Below are positions 18,778-27,941 of a stretch of 64,000 nt of DNA, one piece after another. A program made the translations under genes and the position numbers. The stretch lies in assembly GCF_001634625.1 (NCBI RefSeq), contig NZ_LRSE01000005.1:1-64000 (forward strand), read 5' to 3'. Below the pieces are notes generated by a model. That model saw nothing but the letters and a program-made list of their open reading frames with translations, searched no databases and had not been told where the DNA came from. Position 1 is the first letter of the stretch, and each line of letters starts with the position of its first letter. The stretch comes from Croceicoccus bisphenolivorans (lineage in GTDB: Bacteria; Pseudomonadota; Alphaproteobacteria; Sphingomonadales; Sphingomonadaceae).

Positions 18778-19476
18778 TCAGCTGCGGATCACGTCGCCAA
18801 GCGTCGGCGCGTTGCCGTGCGCGGCGATCTGGGCAACCAGAAGCTCGCCGCAGGCCAGTGCATCGACCAGCCCGTCATGGGCGCGATAGGCAGGCAGGCC
18901 ATAGCCCGCGCGCAGCTTGGCAAGGCGCAGGCCATCGGCCGCGCGCTGGCGCGGGAACCAGCGGTTTTCCAGCGCCATCGTACAGATGAACGGGGCAACG
19001 AAAGGCGCGCCGAACACACGCCTGCATGCCGCATCGAGGAACCCCGATTCGATTTCTGAAAAATGGGCCACGACGGGCTTGCCCGCCAGCAACGGCAGCA
19101 GGCGGGATAGCGCCTCCGCTTCGTCCAGCTCGCCTGCCAGCGCATCGTCGGTGATGCGATGGATCACAACGCTCTGTTCCGAAAGCGCTTCAGGGGGCCG
19201 GATGCGGATGCGTTTGCCGGTTCCGGCGAAAATCCGGTCGTGCGCCATCTCGACCAGACCCGCCTCCAGAATGGCGCTGCCCCGGAAATCGAGCCCGTCG
19301 GTTTCCAGATCGAGCGCGACCAGCGGCACTTGCGCCAGTGGGGTGGAAAAGGTGGGGTATCCGGCATCGTAGAACGCGCGCAGCGGACCATCGGGGGCAA
19401 GGCGGCGCGCAGCTTCGAAGCGACGGGCAAAGCGCCCGCTTCCGGACAGCCAGTTCGAGAGGGGCTGCAGGATCAA
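18778..19476 (-). CDS. DnaQ-like 3'-5' exonuclease
   Basis: 232 residues. Residues about 50-225 form a DEDDh exonuclease: ExoI DLETDGLD, a divergent ExoII (VAHFSEIESGFLD), and ExoIII AHDGLVDA. The 50-residue N-terminal extension is not part of the fold. Relatives are annotated as DNA polymerase III epsilon subunit-like, but this protein is probably a separate nuclease. Its ATG overlaps the end of the CBS/DUF294 gene (ATGA), and this pair is recurrent, pointing to a joint role in nucleotide or nucleic acid turnover. Confidence 0.85.
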   Translation of the reverse strand: MILQPLSNWLSGSGRFARRFEAARRLAPDGPLRAFYDAGYPTFSTPLAQVPLVALDLETDGLDFRGSAILEAGLVEMAHDRIFAGTGKRIRIRPPEALSEQSVVIHRITDDALAGELDEAEALSRLLPLLAGKPVVAHFSEIESGFLDAACRRVFGAPFVAPFICTMALENRWFPRQRAADGLRLAKLRAGYGLPAYRAHDGLVDALACGELLVAQIAAHGNAPTLGDVIRS

Positions 19477-21368
19477 GCCACCCCTCCTGCAAATGTGCCG
19501 CGCAACTTGTCCAGCTGGTCGCGGATAAGGCGGAAGGCATCGCGCAGATGCTCCCGATCAAAGCGCGACAGCCTTGCCGGATCGAGGTTGTTCGACGGCG
19601 GTTCCCCGCGCGAAAGCTGCTCTGCCTGATGGCGAAAGCGCACGTCGCGCACGAATTCGAAACATGCGATCAGGTCGTCCGCCACCTCGGCATTCATGCT
19701 GCCGGCATCGGCTGCGGCCTTCAGGCGCTCTGCCGTGTTGGTCGCGGTCAGCTCGCGCGCCAGCGCATGGGTGCGGGCAATATCCACGATGGGGGCGATG
19801 GCATGTTTCTTCAGATCCAGCACGCGGCCTTCGTCGGCATCGTCATGCAGCAGGAAGTTGCGGAAGAAGCCCAGCGGCACCCGCGTCGTCGCGGCAGAGC
19901 GGGCGATGAAGGACAGGAAGATGCGATCGCTTGCAGCCGCGGCGAACACCTGTTTTCGCAAGTCGTCAACCAGTGCGGCTTCGCCCGATATCGCCCGCAT
20001 ATCGAAGAAGATCGTGCTTTCCAGCACCGCTTGCGGGTCGGGGTTTTCGATCCAGCCGCGAAACACGTCCAGCCATTGGCCGGCCGTGCGGCGATAGACG
20101 GGGTTGGTCGCCATGATGTCGCCGGGGCAATAGCGGTAACCGGCGGCATTCAGCCCGTCGCACATGTGGCGGGCCAGATCCTCGAAATATCCGTCGTGCA
20201 AGGCCGGATCGTAGCCGGGTGCGAAGACGAAGCCGTTGTCCTGATCCGAACCCAGTGCCTGTTCCGCGCGGGCGAGCGATCCGAAGCAGACCAGCGCATA
20301 TGCCACGGGCGGCGGGCCGAGCCGTTCCTCCCCCAGTTGCAGCAGGCGGCGGTGCGCGTTTTCCCCGATGGTGGAAACGTAGCGGGAGACATGATCGGCA
20401 TCGACACCCGCGCCGACCAGTCCTTTCAGCGCCTGCGGCAATTGCCCCGTCGCTTGCGCCACCCCTTGCGAATCGGACGCCGCGCCGATCGCCTTGGCGA
20501 TGTGCAGGGCGTTGGAACCCAGTTGCGACAGGATGTCGTTGGAAGAGACGACCGCGATGACCTTGCCCGCCGTATCGGTAACGGGAAGGTGGTGAATGTG
20601 CCGTTCGGCCATAGTGATCAGCGCGGTCAGGATCGGCGTTTCGGCAACTGCCGTCACCGGGCTGGCCGTCATGATCTCGCTGACGGGGCGTGACAGGTCC
20701 AGCCCGACGCCCAGAACGCGGCGGCGCAAGTCCTTGTCGGTCACGATGCCGACAAGTGTTTCCCCGTCGCAGATCGGCAGGGTGGATACGTCGACTTGCG
20801 TCATCAGGCGGGCCGCATCGCTGACCGTCATGTCCGGACGGCCCGTGGCGAGGTCCCTTCGCCCGATCAGCGATTGCAACGAGGCATGGGCGCCCAGATC
20901 TTGCAGTTCGCGCCCGCTGGCGGCCGTGGCGCGCAGCGAATCGACCGCGCGGCGCAGGCGCGAAGCCTCGTCGATCTCGAAATAGGCGCGAAAGTCGGGA
21001 TGCGCCTCTACCAGCGAGAGGAACGCCGGCTTTGCGACGCGGTAGACCAGTGCATCTTCCAGCGCGATCGCCTCGTTCTGGGCATGTCCGCCGCGCAGCA
21101 GGGATGGGTAGCCGAAGCAGCCCGCTTCCCCCAGCCGCGCATTGAGATCGCTGCCGCCCAGCCGCAGCTCCACCGCGCCGGAACGCACGATGGAAAACCA
21201 TTCATTTGGCTCGCCCGCACTCGTGATCGTTGAGCCGCGCCGGTAATAGCGGATTTCCATGGCCCGGATCAGCGTCGCCAGCTCGCTGTCCGACAGTCCG
21301 CCGAAAGGCGGATGCTGCCGAAGAAAGTCGGCGATTTCTGCGGTTTCCGGCGCGTCGTCCATGGCCAT
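19473..21368 (-). CDS. cNMP-binding/CBS/DUF294 nucleotidyltransferase-like protein
   Basis: 631 residues. Order of domains: cyclic-nucleotide-binding-like (about 15-135), two CBS domains (about 170-290; PDMTVSDAARLMTQ, SEIMTASPVTAV), a DUF294 nucleotidyltransferase-like domain (about 320-460, FGSLARAEQALGSDQDNGF, the GS...D-x-D type metal/NTP site with the second Asp replaced by Asn), and a C-terminal DUF294 helical domain. It probably senses adenine nucleotides; the reaction is unknown. It is translationally coupled to the exonuclease gene downstream. Confidence 0.85.
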   Translation of the reverse strand: MAMDDAPETAEIADFLRQHPPFGGLSDSELATLIRAMEIRYYRRGSTITSAGEPNEWFSIVRSGAVELRLGGSDLNARLGEAGCFGYPSLLRGGHAQNEAIALEDALVYRVAKPAFLSLVEAHPDFRAYFEIDEASRLRRAVDSLRATAASGRELQDLGAHASLQSLIGRRDLATGRPDMTVSDAARLMTQVDVSTLPICDGETLVGIVTDKDLRRRVLGVGLDLSRPVSEIMTASPVTAVAETPILTALITMAERHIHHLPVTDTAGKVIAVVSSNDILSQLGSNALHIAKAIGAASDSQGVAQATGQLPQALKGLVGAGVDADHVSRYVSTIGENAHRRLLQLGEERLGPPPVAYALVCFGSLARAEQALGSDQDNGFVFAPGYDPALHDGYFEDLARHMCDGLNAAGYRYCPGDIMATNPVYRRTAGQWLDVFRGWIENPDPQAVLESTIFFDMRAISGEAALVDDLRKQVFAAAASDRIFLSFIARSAATTRVPLGFFRNFLLHDDADEGRVLDLKKHAIAPIVDIARTHALARELTATNTAERLKAAADAGSMNAEVADDLIACFEFVRDVRFRHQAEQLSRGEPPSNNLDPARLSRFDREHLRDAFRLIRDQLDKLRGTFAGGVA

Positions 21369-21571
21369 CGTTGCGCCATGTTACGCGCCTTCGCGCCCAC
21401 GTCCAATGCGACGAAGGTCGGCATCGGGTTGGCGCTGCCCGTTACAATCTCCGATAACTTCGCTGCATTTGCGAGAATTCTCTCGCTTGTCTGTAATTTA
21501 CATATATCAATGCGCGCGAGGGATCTTGTCGGGAGGTCTCATGGGGTATTCGCGAGGCATGGCGTAGGAGC

Positions 21572-21922
21572 ATGGCATACAGGCCGCTGTCACCGCTCGA
21601 CACCCGCTCGCAAGAGCGGTGGCGGGCCATGGCCTTTGCGCGGATCCAGTCCGGCCCTTATGTCGGGCGCTGCGTGTCCGTCGTCGAATTTTCCGACACC
21701 GGCTGTCGCATCCGCGACCATGCGATGACGTGTGAGGAAGGCGACGTGTTCCATATCATGCTGGAAGACGTCGGCCCGATCGTTGCCGACGTGCGCTGGC
21801 AGAACGGGGCCTTTATCGGGATCAGCTATCGCAAGCCGCTTTCGCCGCAAGTGATGGCGCAATTGCACGCGACGCTGGAACAACCGTTGCAGCAGCGCAT
21901 GGCGCGCCTGATGGGCGGTTGA
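21572..21922 (+). CDS. PilZ-domain-like protein
   Basis: 116 residues forming one beta-rich domain. An Arg-rich N-terminal stretch (DTRSQERWRAMAFARI) precedes VVEFSDTGCRIRD, which fits the PilZ D/N-x-S-x-x-G motif with Glu at the first position. PilZ proteins bind cyclic di-GMP, but the canonical RxxxR is not clear here, so nucleotide binding is uncertain. Sphingomonads carry many such single-domain proteins. It stands alone between the divergent CBS gene and nadE. Confidence 0.65.
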   Translation: MAYRPLSPLDTRSQERWRAMAFARIQSGPYVGRCVSVVEFSDTGCRIRDHAMTCEEGDVFHIMLEDVGPIVADVRWQNGAFIGISYRKPLSPQVMAQLHATLEQPLQQRMARLMGG

Positions 21923-22142
21923 TCTACGCTGTGCGCAAAGCCCTGTTCTGGCGCGGTCAATTGCGCTAGCCGGATGGATAGCCATGGCCACATCGCTTCG
22001 AACCTGTTCCGGCATTGTTGCTTGCAACCGATCGGTCGATCCGATTGATATGAGCTGGTTCAATCGGTTCTCGCGATTTGTCGGCCTTGGCAATGTCATC
22101 AATTCACGGCCCTGACGCCGACGGGAACACCGCCACCACGCC

Positions 22143-23804
22143 ATGACCGAAACGCTCGCCATCACGCTAGTCCAGTGCAACCAGATCGTCGGTGACATCC
22201 GCGCCAATGCCGACGCCATGCTCGCAGCGCGAGCCCGTGCGGCCCGGATGGAAAGCGACCTTGTCGTCTTTCCCGAAATGAACCTGATCGGCTATCCGCC
22301 GGAGGATCTGGTGCTCAAGCCCTCGCTGATCGAGCGTGCGGCAGAGCAACTGGAGAAGCTGGCGGAAGCGACTGACGACGACGGGCCGGCGATGCTCGTC
22401 GGATCGGTCTTCGTGCGCGATGGCGCGCTGCACAACGGCGTCGCCCTGCTGGACGGCGGGCGGATCACCGCCACGCGGTTCAAGCACGAGCTTCCCAATT
22501 ACGGCACGTTCGACGAACAGCGTCTGTTCGCACCCGGCGACTTGCCCGATCCGGTGCTGTTTCGCGGCGTCATGCTGGGCCTGCCGATCTGCGAGGATAT
22601 CTGGCATCCCGCCGTTTGCCGCCATCTGGCCGAACAGGGGGCGCAGATCTTCGTCTGCGTCAACGGTAGTCCTTACGAGATCGAGAAGGACGTGCTGCGT
22701 ATCGAGGGCGTGGCCAAGCGCCGCGCGATCGATACCGGCGTGCCGATGGCCTACCTCAACCGTGTTGGCGGGCAGGACGAACTGGCCTTCGACGGAGCCA
22801 GCTTCGTCATCAACGGAGACGGCACGCTGGCCGCACAGCTGCCGGACTGGGAAGAGGTCGAGGTCACGACCCGCTGGATCAAGGGCAAGAACGGCTGGTC
22901 CTGCATTCCCGGCGCGCTGCACCGTTTGTCCGACCACCCCGAGGATATCTATTGCGCGATGGTCGTCGGCCTGCGCGACTATGTCGACAGGAACGGTTTT
23001 CCCGGCGTCGTCCTCGGTCTGTCCGGCGGGATCGACAGTGCGATCTGCGCCGCGATTGCCGCCGATGCGCTGGGGCCGGATCGGGTGTGGTGTGTCATGC
23101 TGCCCAGCCGCTTCACCAGTCAGGAAAGCCTGGATGACGCGGCGGAGTGTGCGCGGCTTATCGGTTGCCGCCTTTCCACCATTCCGATCCAGCCCGCCGT
23201 CGCCGGTTTCGACGCGATGCTGGAAGACGACTTTGCCGATATGAACGTCGACATCACGGAAGAGAACCTGCAGTCGCGCATCCGCGGCGTGACGCTGATG
23301 GCGCTGTCGAACAAGTTCGGCCCGATGCTGGTTACAACCGGCAACAAGAGCGAGATGAGCGTCGGCTATGCCACGATCTATGGCGACATGTCGGGCGGGT
23401 ACAACCCGCTGAAGGACGCGTACAAGACCACCGTGTTCCGCGCCGCGAAATGGCGCAACGAACACAAGCCGAAGCTGGGCCTTGGTCCGGTGGGGAAGGT
23501 GATCCCCGACAACATCATCACCAAGCCGCCCAGCGCCGAACTGCGCCCCGACCAGAAGGACGAGGATTCGCTGCCGCCCTATGACGTGCTGGATGGTATC
23601 CTGCTGGGGCTGGTGGAGCACGAGAAGAGCGTCGACCAGCTGGTGGCCGAAGGATTCGAGCGTGAGACGGTGGCCCGGATCGAACGGCTGCTCCACGTTG
23701 CCGAATACAAGCGGCGGCAGGCGCCTCCCGGTGTGAAACTGGGCGCGCGGAACTTCGGGCGCGACCGGCGCTATCCGATCACTCACCGGTTCCGTTCGGG
23801 ATGA
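22143..23804 (+). CDS. nadE: Glutamine-dependent NAD+ synthetase
   Basis: 553 residues, two-domain form. The N-terminal nitrilase-type glutaminase has the Glu-Lys-Cys triad (E45 in VFPEMN, K114 in RFKHELPNYG, C150 in LPICEDIWHP); the C-terminal synthetase has the P-loop GLSGGIDSAICA. It makes NAD+ from nicotinate adenine dinucleotide with ATP and glutamine. The stop overlaps the start of the next lipoprotein gene (ATGA). Confidence 0.95.
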   Translation: MTETLAITLVQCNQIVGDIRANADAMLAARARAARMESDLVVFPEMNLIGYPPEDLVLKPSLIERAAEQLEKLAEATDDDGPAMLVGSVFVRDGALHNGVALLDGGRITATRFKHELPNYGTFDEQRLFAPGDLPDPVLFRGVMLGLPICEDIWHPAVCRHLAEQGAQIFVCVNGSPYEIEKDVLRIEGVAKRRAIDTGVPMAYLNRVGGQDELAFDGASFVINGDGTLAAQLPDWEEVEVTTRWIKGKNGWSCIPGALHRLSDHPEDIYCAMVVGLRDYVDRNGFPGVVLGLSGGIDSAICAAIAADALGPDRVWCVMLPSRFTSQESLDDAAECARLIGCRLSTIPIQPAVAGFDAMLEDDFADMNVDITEENLQSRIRGVTLMALSNKFGPMLVTTGNKSEMSVGYATIYGDMSGGYNPLKDAYKTTVFRAAKWRNEHKPKLGLGPVGKVIPDNIITKPPSAELRPDQKDEDSLPPYDVLDGILLGLVEHEKSVDQLVAEGFERETVARIERLLHVAEYKRRQAPPGVKLGARNFGRDRRYPITHRFRSG

Positions 23805-24298
23805 GAGTACTTGTCAGTCTTGCGATCATCGCGCTTGCTGCTTGCGGTCCGGTCTTGCCCGAAGGCGAGGAGCGAGAACACCCGATGGGCGATCCGGCCG
23901 CTGTCGCCGAAGGGCGCATTGCGAAGGAGTTCCCGCAGCCCGCCGATCCGTCGCCCGATACGCTTAAGGGGGAGTGGCGTCTTGCCGGCGTCGATGGCAA
24001 GCCGTTCGAGAGCCAGGTGGGCGTTGCGATCCACATCGGGCCTGACCGCATCGAGTTCGACAACTGCCAGCAGATCGCCTGGTCCTATACCTACAATGCG
24101 CCGGAGATCGAAACGGCGCGTACGCCTGCGATTACCATCGACATCGTGCCGAAGCCGCTGCCCTGCGCCATGGCCTTTCCCCCACAGATCGAAGCTATGG
24201 TGCAGGCCATCGATGCCGCCGGGCAGGTCGAGCGGACACCCGAAAACGGCGTGCGGCTGTCAGGCGGTGGTCGTTCGGTCCTGCTGTTCCGCCAGTAA
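23801..24298 (+). CDS. META/HslJ-like lipoprotein
   Basis: 165 residues. The signal peptide ends with a lipobox (IIALAACG), so the mature protein is likely anchored by Cys15. The C-terminal domain starts with LKGEWRLAGVDGKPF and contains DRIEFDNCQQIAWSY, typical of META (HslJ-like) domains. The function of this envelope family is not established. Translation is coupled to nadE, which seems coincidental in function. Confidence 0.7.
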   Translation: MRVLVSLAIIALAACGPVLPEGEEREHPMGDPAAVAEGRIAKEFPQPADPSPDTLKGEWRLAGVDGKPFESQVGVAIHIGPDRIEFDNCQQIAWSYTYNAPEIETARTPAITIDIVPKPLPCAMAFPPQIEAMVQAIDAAGQVERTPENGVRLSGGGRSVLLFRQ

Positions 24299-24321
24299 CC
24301 GGCGAAACCCAAAAGCCGAAG

Positions 24322-24675
24322 TCAGTGCAGCGGTGGCGCTGCCGGCAATACGGCTGAGAAATCGGCCAGTTCGGGATGTCCGTACCATGATAGCGGGATC
24401 GCGCGCTTGCTGCGGTTCCTCCCGCCGGCGGTGTGCAGCTTGGCCAGCACGTTGCGGGCAGACCACACGTAAGCCGGCGGGCAGCTGGTGATGCGTGTTG
24501 CGACGAATTCGTCTTCGCAGCTTTTGCAGCGATAATCCTCGCGCACATATTCGAAGGCGACCGGCGCAGCTTCGCGACCGTCGACAAAGGCCTGCGCGTG
24601 GTCGACCATGACCCGCTTTGCCTGACCCCATGTTCGGCAGCGGGGGCACCACCGGACCTGGACTGTTCCGACCAT
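24322..24675 (-). CDS. Zinc-ribbon protein of unknown function
   Basis: About 117 residues from the ATG at 24675 (MVGTVQVRWCPRCRTW); an upstream in-frame ATG at 24723 is less likely. Two Cys pairs (CPRC near the N-terminus, CKSC about 50 residues later) suggest a zinc ribbon, and a third region has SCPPAYVW. I do not recognise the family. It converges with the META lipoprotein gene. Confidence 0.6.
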   Translation of the reverse strand: MVGTVQVRWCPRCRTWGQAKRVMVDHAQAFVDGREAAPVAFEYVREDYRCKSCEDEFVATRITSCPPAYVWSARNVLAKLHTAGGRNRSKRAIPLSWYGHPELADFSAVLPAAPPLH

Positions 24676-24863
24676 CCAATTCCCTCTCGTCCGTTTGTTC
24701 ACGGCAGTGATCCAGGCTGCCATGATTCCCGCACTATGCTGCGCAGCATGGAACTCGGCAAGAGGTATTAATCCGGCGTTAACCTTGCGGGTCGCCTGCC
24801 CGGGTCCGACGCGTTTGAAACCGGCCCCTTCCGCTTCGCCGCCACGGCATTATAGGGACGGGC

Positions 24864-26195
24864 ATGACCGTAACCCGTTTCGCTCCATCGCCCACCGGGC
24901 GGCTTCACGTCGGCAATATCCGCACGGCCCTGCACAACTGCCTGCTGGCGCGGCAGGCCGGCGGGCGTTTCCTGCTGCGTATCGACGATACCGATCCCGA
25001 ACGGTCGGAGGAGCAATATGTCGAGGCGATTCGCCGCGATCTGGCGTGGCTGGGCCTTGCCCCCGATGGTGAGGAGCGGCAGTCGACCCGCCTTGCGCTT
25101 TATGATGCCGCGTTCGAGAAGCTGCAGGCATCGGGCCGCGTCTACCGCTGCTATGAAACCGCGCAGGAACTTGAACTGCGCCGCAAGGTGTTGCTGGGCC
25201 GGGGGCTGCCGCCGATCTACGACCGTGCGGCACTGGCCCTGACCGAGGCGGACCATGCCGAAAAGGCGGCGCAGGGTATCGCCCCGCACTGGCGCTTCCT
25301 GATCGACCGGGACGAGCCGATCGCGTGGGACGACGGCATTCGCGGGGCCCAGAAGTTCGAGGGCGACCGCCTGTCCGACCCCGTCATTCGCCGCGCCGAC
25401 GGTTCGTGGCTCTACATGTTGCCCAGCGCGGTGGACGATATCGACATGGGCGTCACCAACGTGCTGCGCGGGGAGGACCATGTCTCCAACACCGCCGTCC
25501 AGTTGCAGATGTTCACCGCGCTTGGCGCAACCCCGCCCGCCTTTGCGCACGAAGCGTTGCTGACCGGCAGCGAGGGCAAGCTTTCGAAGCGGCTGGGATC
25601 GCTGGGCGTCGATGCCTTTCGCGAACAGGGGCTGGAGGCGATGGCGTTGAATTCGCTGCTCGCCCGCATCGGCACTTCTCAGCCTGTCGTCGCCGAAACG
25701 TCGATGGCGGCGCTGGCCGAAGGATTCGACCTGTCGACGTTCGGCCGCGCGCCGGCACGGTTCGACGAGGCGGAGCTGCTGCGCATCAACGCGCAGATCG
25801 TGCACCAGATGGACTATGCCGAAGTGTGCGGCCTGCTGCCCGAAGGGATGGACGAGGCAGCGTGGCTGACCGTCCGCCCGAACCTTGAAAAGGCGAGCGA
25901 GGCGCAGGAGTGGTGGCAGGTGATCGCGGGCGATCTTGCCGCGCCGGTCCTCACCGAAGAAGACCGCGCCTTCGTTGCCGCGGCTGCACAGGCGGCTGGT
26001 GTGATGACGTGGGATGCGGATGCGTGGAAGACGCTGACCGCGATGCTGAAGGACAGCACCGGCCGCAAGGGCAAGGCCCTGTTCCTGCCGCTGCGGCTGG
26101 CCCTGACCGGCATCGACCACGGGCCGGACATGAACGCGCTGCTGCCCCTGATCGGGCGGGAACGGGCCATCGAACGGTTGACCGCCGCCGCCTGA
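24864..26195 (+). CDS. gltX: Glutamyl-tRNA synthetase
   Basis: 443 residues, class I synthetase. The N-terminal catalytic core has the HIGH-type motif (PSPTGRLHVGNIRTA) and LLRIDDTD; the KMSKS-type loop is SEGKLSKRLGS. The C-terminal anticodon-binding domain is all helical and ends at ERLTAAA. Alphaproteobacteria often have two GluRS paralogues, one of which also charges tRNA-Gln; this could be either one. An isolated gene followed by a repeat region. Confidence 0.93.
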   Translation: MTVTRFAPSPTGRLHVGNIRTALHNCLLARQAGGRFLLRIDDTDPERSEEQYVEAIRRDLAWLGLAPDGEERQSTRLALYDAAFEKLQASGRVYRCYETAQELELRRKVLLGRGLPPIYDRAALALTEADHAEKAAQGIAPHWRFLIDRDEPIAWDDGIRGAQKFEGDRLSDPVIRRADGSWLYMLPSAVDDIDMGVTNVLRGEDHVSNTAVQLQMFTALGATPPAFAHEALLTGSEGKLSKRLGSLGVDAFREQGLEAMALNSLLARIGTSQPVVAETSMAALAEGFDLSTFGRAPARFDEAELLRINAQIVHQMDYAEVCGLLPEGMDEAAWLTVRPNLEKASEAQEWWQVIAGDLAAPVLTEEDRAFVAAAAQAAGVMTWDADAWKTLTAMLKDSTGRKGKALFLPLRLALTGIDHGPDMNALLPLIGRERAIERLTAAA

Positions 26196-26207
26196 TTCGC
26201 CGAACCG

Positions 26208-26299
26208 CAGGGTGACAAAGGTGACATCCTGTCACCCTGTGATCGCGGCCGCGAACCCGCACTGTTCCGCGCCTTAAAGCCGCATCGGACAGGGTGACA
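26208..26299. repeat. CAGGGTGACA repeats, direct and inverted
   Basis: The decamer CAGGGTGACA occurs at 26208-26217 and 26290-26299, and its inverse TGTCACCCTG at 26230-26239; AGGTGACA at 26219-26226 can pair with the same inverse copy. The first and inverse copies form a potential hairpin. The region lies between the convergent gltX and outer-membrane gene and encodes nothing. Confidence 0.6.
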
Positions 26300-26334
26300 C
26301 GTTGCGCGGGCGAAACGGATTTTATCGACGGAAA

Positions 26335-26367
26335 TGAAAGAGCCGCCCGCACAATGGCAGGCGGCTC
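26335..26367 (-). terminator. Probable terminator of the outer-membrane gene
   Basis: On the minus strand GAGCCGCC (26367-26360) and GGCGGCTC (26347-26340) form an 8-bp GC stem followed by TTTCATTT. The T run is weak. It lies about 90 bp after the stop of the gene ending at 26455. Confidence 0.5.
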
Positions 26368-26454
26368 CCGCGTAGGAAAATAACGTCCGCCCCCGCCGCC
26401 CGCTTCACCGGTGGCGGACCGGGAAACGGGCGTGGGGTCGCAAGTGTGGCGCGG

Positions 26455-27279
26455 TCAGTTCGCGCCGATCCGGTAGAGGATCTGGATGCCGCCGCCCGCA
26501 TCGGGGCTGCCGTCGGCAAAGCCGGTATAGCCATAGCCCTGAAGCAGCAGGGCGGGGCTGACCTTGTAAGTGGCCGAGGCCGTCGCCTCGCTACGGTCAG
26601 GCGAGGTGGTCAGCGCGCCTTCGCGCCATTCGTAATCGAGGCCGAGCGAAAGCTGCGGCCCGGCCTTGGCATAGATGCCTGCGCCGGCCTGCCACACATC
26701 CTGCAGCGGGTAGAGTTCGTTCGATCCGTTGAACCGGCGCCCGCCGCGCACGGCGGCGCTGACCGCGCCGAAGCTGTGCAGCAGTTCGCCTTCTGCGGTA
26801 AAGTCGGTGGTGCCGGTGCCGAGAAACTTCGATTTCGACGCGGTCGGCAGCTTCACCTTGCCGATAACGTCGAACCACGTCGCATCGCCGATCGGCAGGG
26901 TGTAGCCGGCGGCAAGGTTCACGTCGCCCACGCCGCTGCGCGTGTCGATGACGACGGTGTCGCCGCCACCGCCGCCATTCCCGTTACCGTTGCCGGGGCT
27001 GACGCCGCCATCGCCGGGGATCACGCCTTGCGGGCCCTTGATGCGGACGTAGGGGACGGAAGCGCGAAACCAGACGTTATCGCCCTGGTATTTCACGCCG
27101 ACCGGCACGGCCAGCATCTCGGTATCGGCAACGTCGCCATAGTCGCCGCTGGAATAGTCGGCGCCAAGGCTGAACTGCCAGTATTCGTCCGCCATTGCGG
27201 GCGTTGCCGCCATCGCAAGGGCCATGGCTGCGCCCGCTGCGACGCGATGCGACGCCTTGCGCAGATTAATTTCGCTCAT
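26455..27279 (-). CDS. Putative outer-membrane beta-barrel protein
   Basis: 274 residues. A long signal peptide ends at ATPAMA (about residue 30). The mature chain alternates polar and hydrophobic residues as in beta barrels (DEYWQFSLGADYSSGDYG at the start, GGGIQILYRIGAN at the end) and has a glycine/asparagine-rich loop near residue 110 (GNGNGNGGGGGD). It resembles generic transporter/outer membrane proteins of sphingomonads. Preceded by a hairpin that terminates the upstream gene on the same strand. No ligand can be assigned. Confidence 0.6.
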   Translation of the reverse strand: MSEINLRKASHRVAAGAAMALAMAATPAMADEYWQFSLGADYSSGDYGDVADTEMLAVPVGVKYQGDNVWFRASVPYVRIKGPQGVIPGDGGVSPGNGNGNGGGGGDTVVIDTRSGVGDVNLAAGYTLPIGDATWFDVIGKVKLPTASKSKFLGTGTTDFTAEGELLHSFGAVSAAVRGGRRFNGSNELYPLQDVWQAGAGIYAKAGPQLSLGLDYEWREGALTTSPDRSEATASATYKVSPALLLQGYGYTGFADGSPDAGGGIQILYRIGAN

Positions 27280-27308
27280 CGAAAACCCTCATGTTCCCGT
27301 TATTCTGC

Positions 27309-27358
27309 AAAAGAACATGCAGGGCGCGGCAGCATCACCGCTGCGGCGCCCTGCATGT
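27309..27358 (-). terminator. Strong hairpin terminator
   Basis: On the minus strand ACATGCAGGGCGC pairs with GCGCCCTGCATGT (outer arms at 27358 and 27315) around an inner CAGC/GCTG stem, followed by TCTTTT. It lies just after the gene that ends at 27377 and 30 bp before the start of the outer-membrane gene. Confidence 0.75.
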
Positions 27359-27376
27359 CATGTCATGTGCCCGATG

Positions 27377-27871
27377 TCAGGGACGACCGGCGTGTTCCGG
27401 CTTTTCCGGACGCTCCGGCTTTTCGGGCTTTTCCGCCTTTTCGGGGCGCTCGACCCGTTCGGCCTTGGCGACCCGTTCGGCCTTTGCGGGACGATAGTGC
27501 TCGACCGTGGTCGTGGTGTTGCCGTCCAGGTCGGTGGTCTTGATCAGGGTGTTGACGTTGCCGCTCGGCGTGGAAACGGTCTGGGTGTACTGCGTGCCCA
27601 CCACTTCCATCACCGGCGCGCCCTGCGTGCCGTCTTCGTTGGTTTCGAACAGCGGCTCGCCATCGGCACCGGTTGCCTGCTCGGTCAGTTCGGTCTGTTC
27701 GCGCAGGACTTGCGCGCCGTTGCCGCCGGCGGTCGGCTCTCCGACGACAGTGCTGGTCTCGACTTCCTCGACCTCGGGCGTGTCGGTGCCTTCTCCGGCG
27801 TCCTGCGCATGGGCGGTGACCGCCGCTACGGCGAGAAGCGCGGTTGCGCTTGCGAAAATTGTCTTTTTCAT
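27377..27871 (-). CDS. Exported protein with charged Glu/Lys/Pro repeat tail
   Basis: 164 residues from ATG 27871 (MKKTIFASATALLAVAAVTA signal peptide, cleavage after AHA). The mature N-terminal half is acidic (DTPEVEEVETSTVVGEP); the middle has short beta-prone stretches; the last 35 residues repeat Arg/Lys-Pro-Glu-Lys units (RPEKAEKPEKPERPEKPE). I do not recognise the family. The tail resembles wall- or polyanion-binding low-complexity segments. A start further upstream would precede the obvious signal peptide and is rejected. Confidence 0.6.
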   Translation of the reverse strand: MKKTIFASATALLAVAAVTAHAQDAGEGTDTPEVEEVETSTVVGEPTAGGNGAQVLREQTELTEQATGADGEPLFETNEDGTQGAPVMEVVGTQYTQTVSTPSGNVNTLIKTTDLDGNTTTTVEHYRPAKAERVAKAERVERPEKAEKPEKPERPEKPEHAGRP

Positions 27872-27941
27872 GATGTCCTCAACTCCCCGCGCCTGAAATG
27901 GCGCCTTGGTGGATCTCCCTGTTGCCGGGCCAGACTCCACC

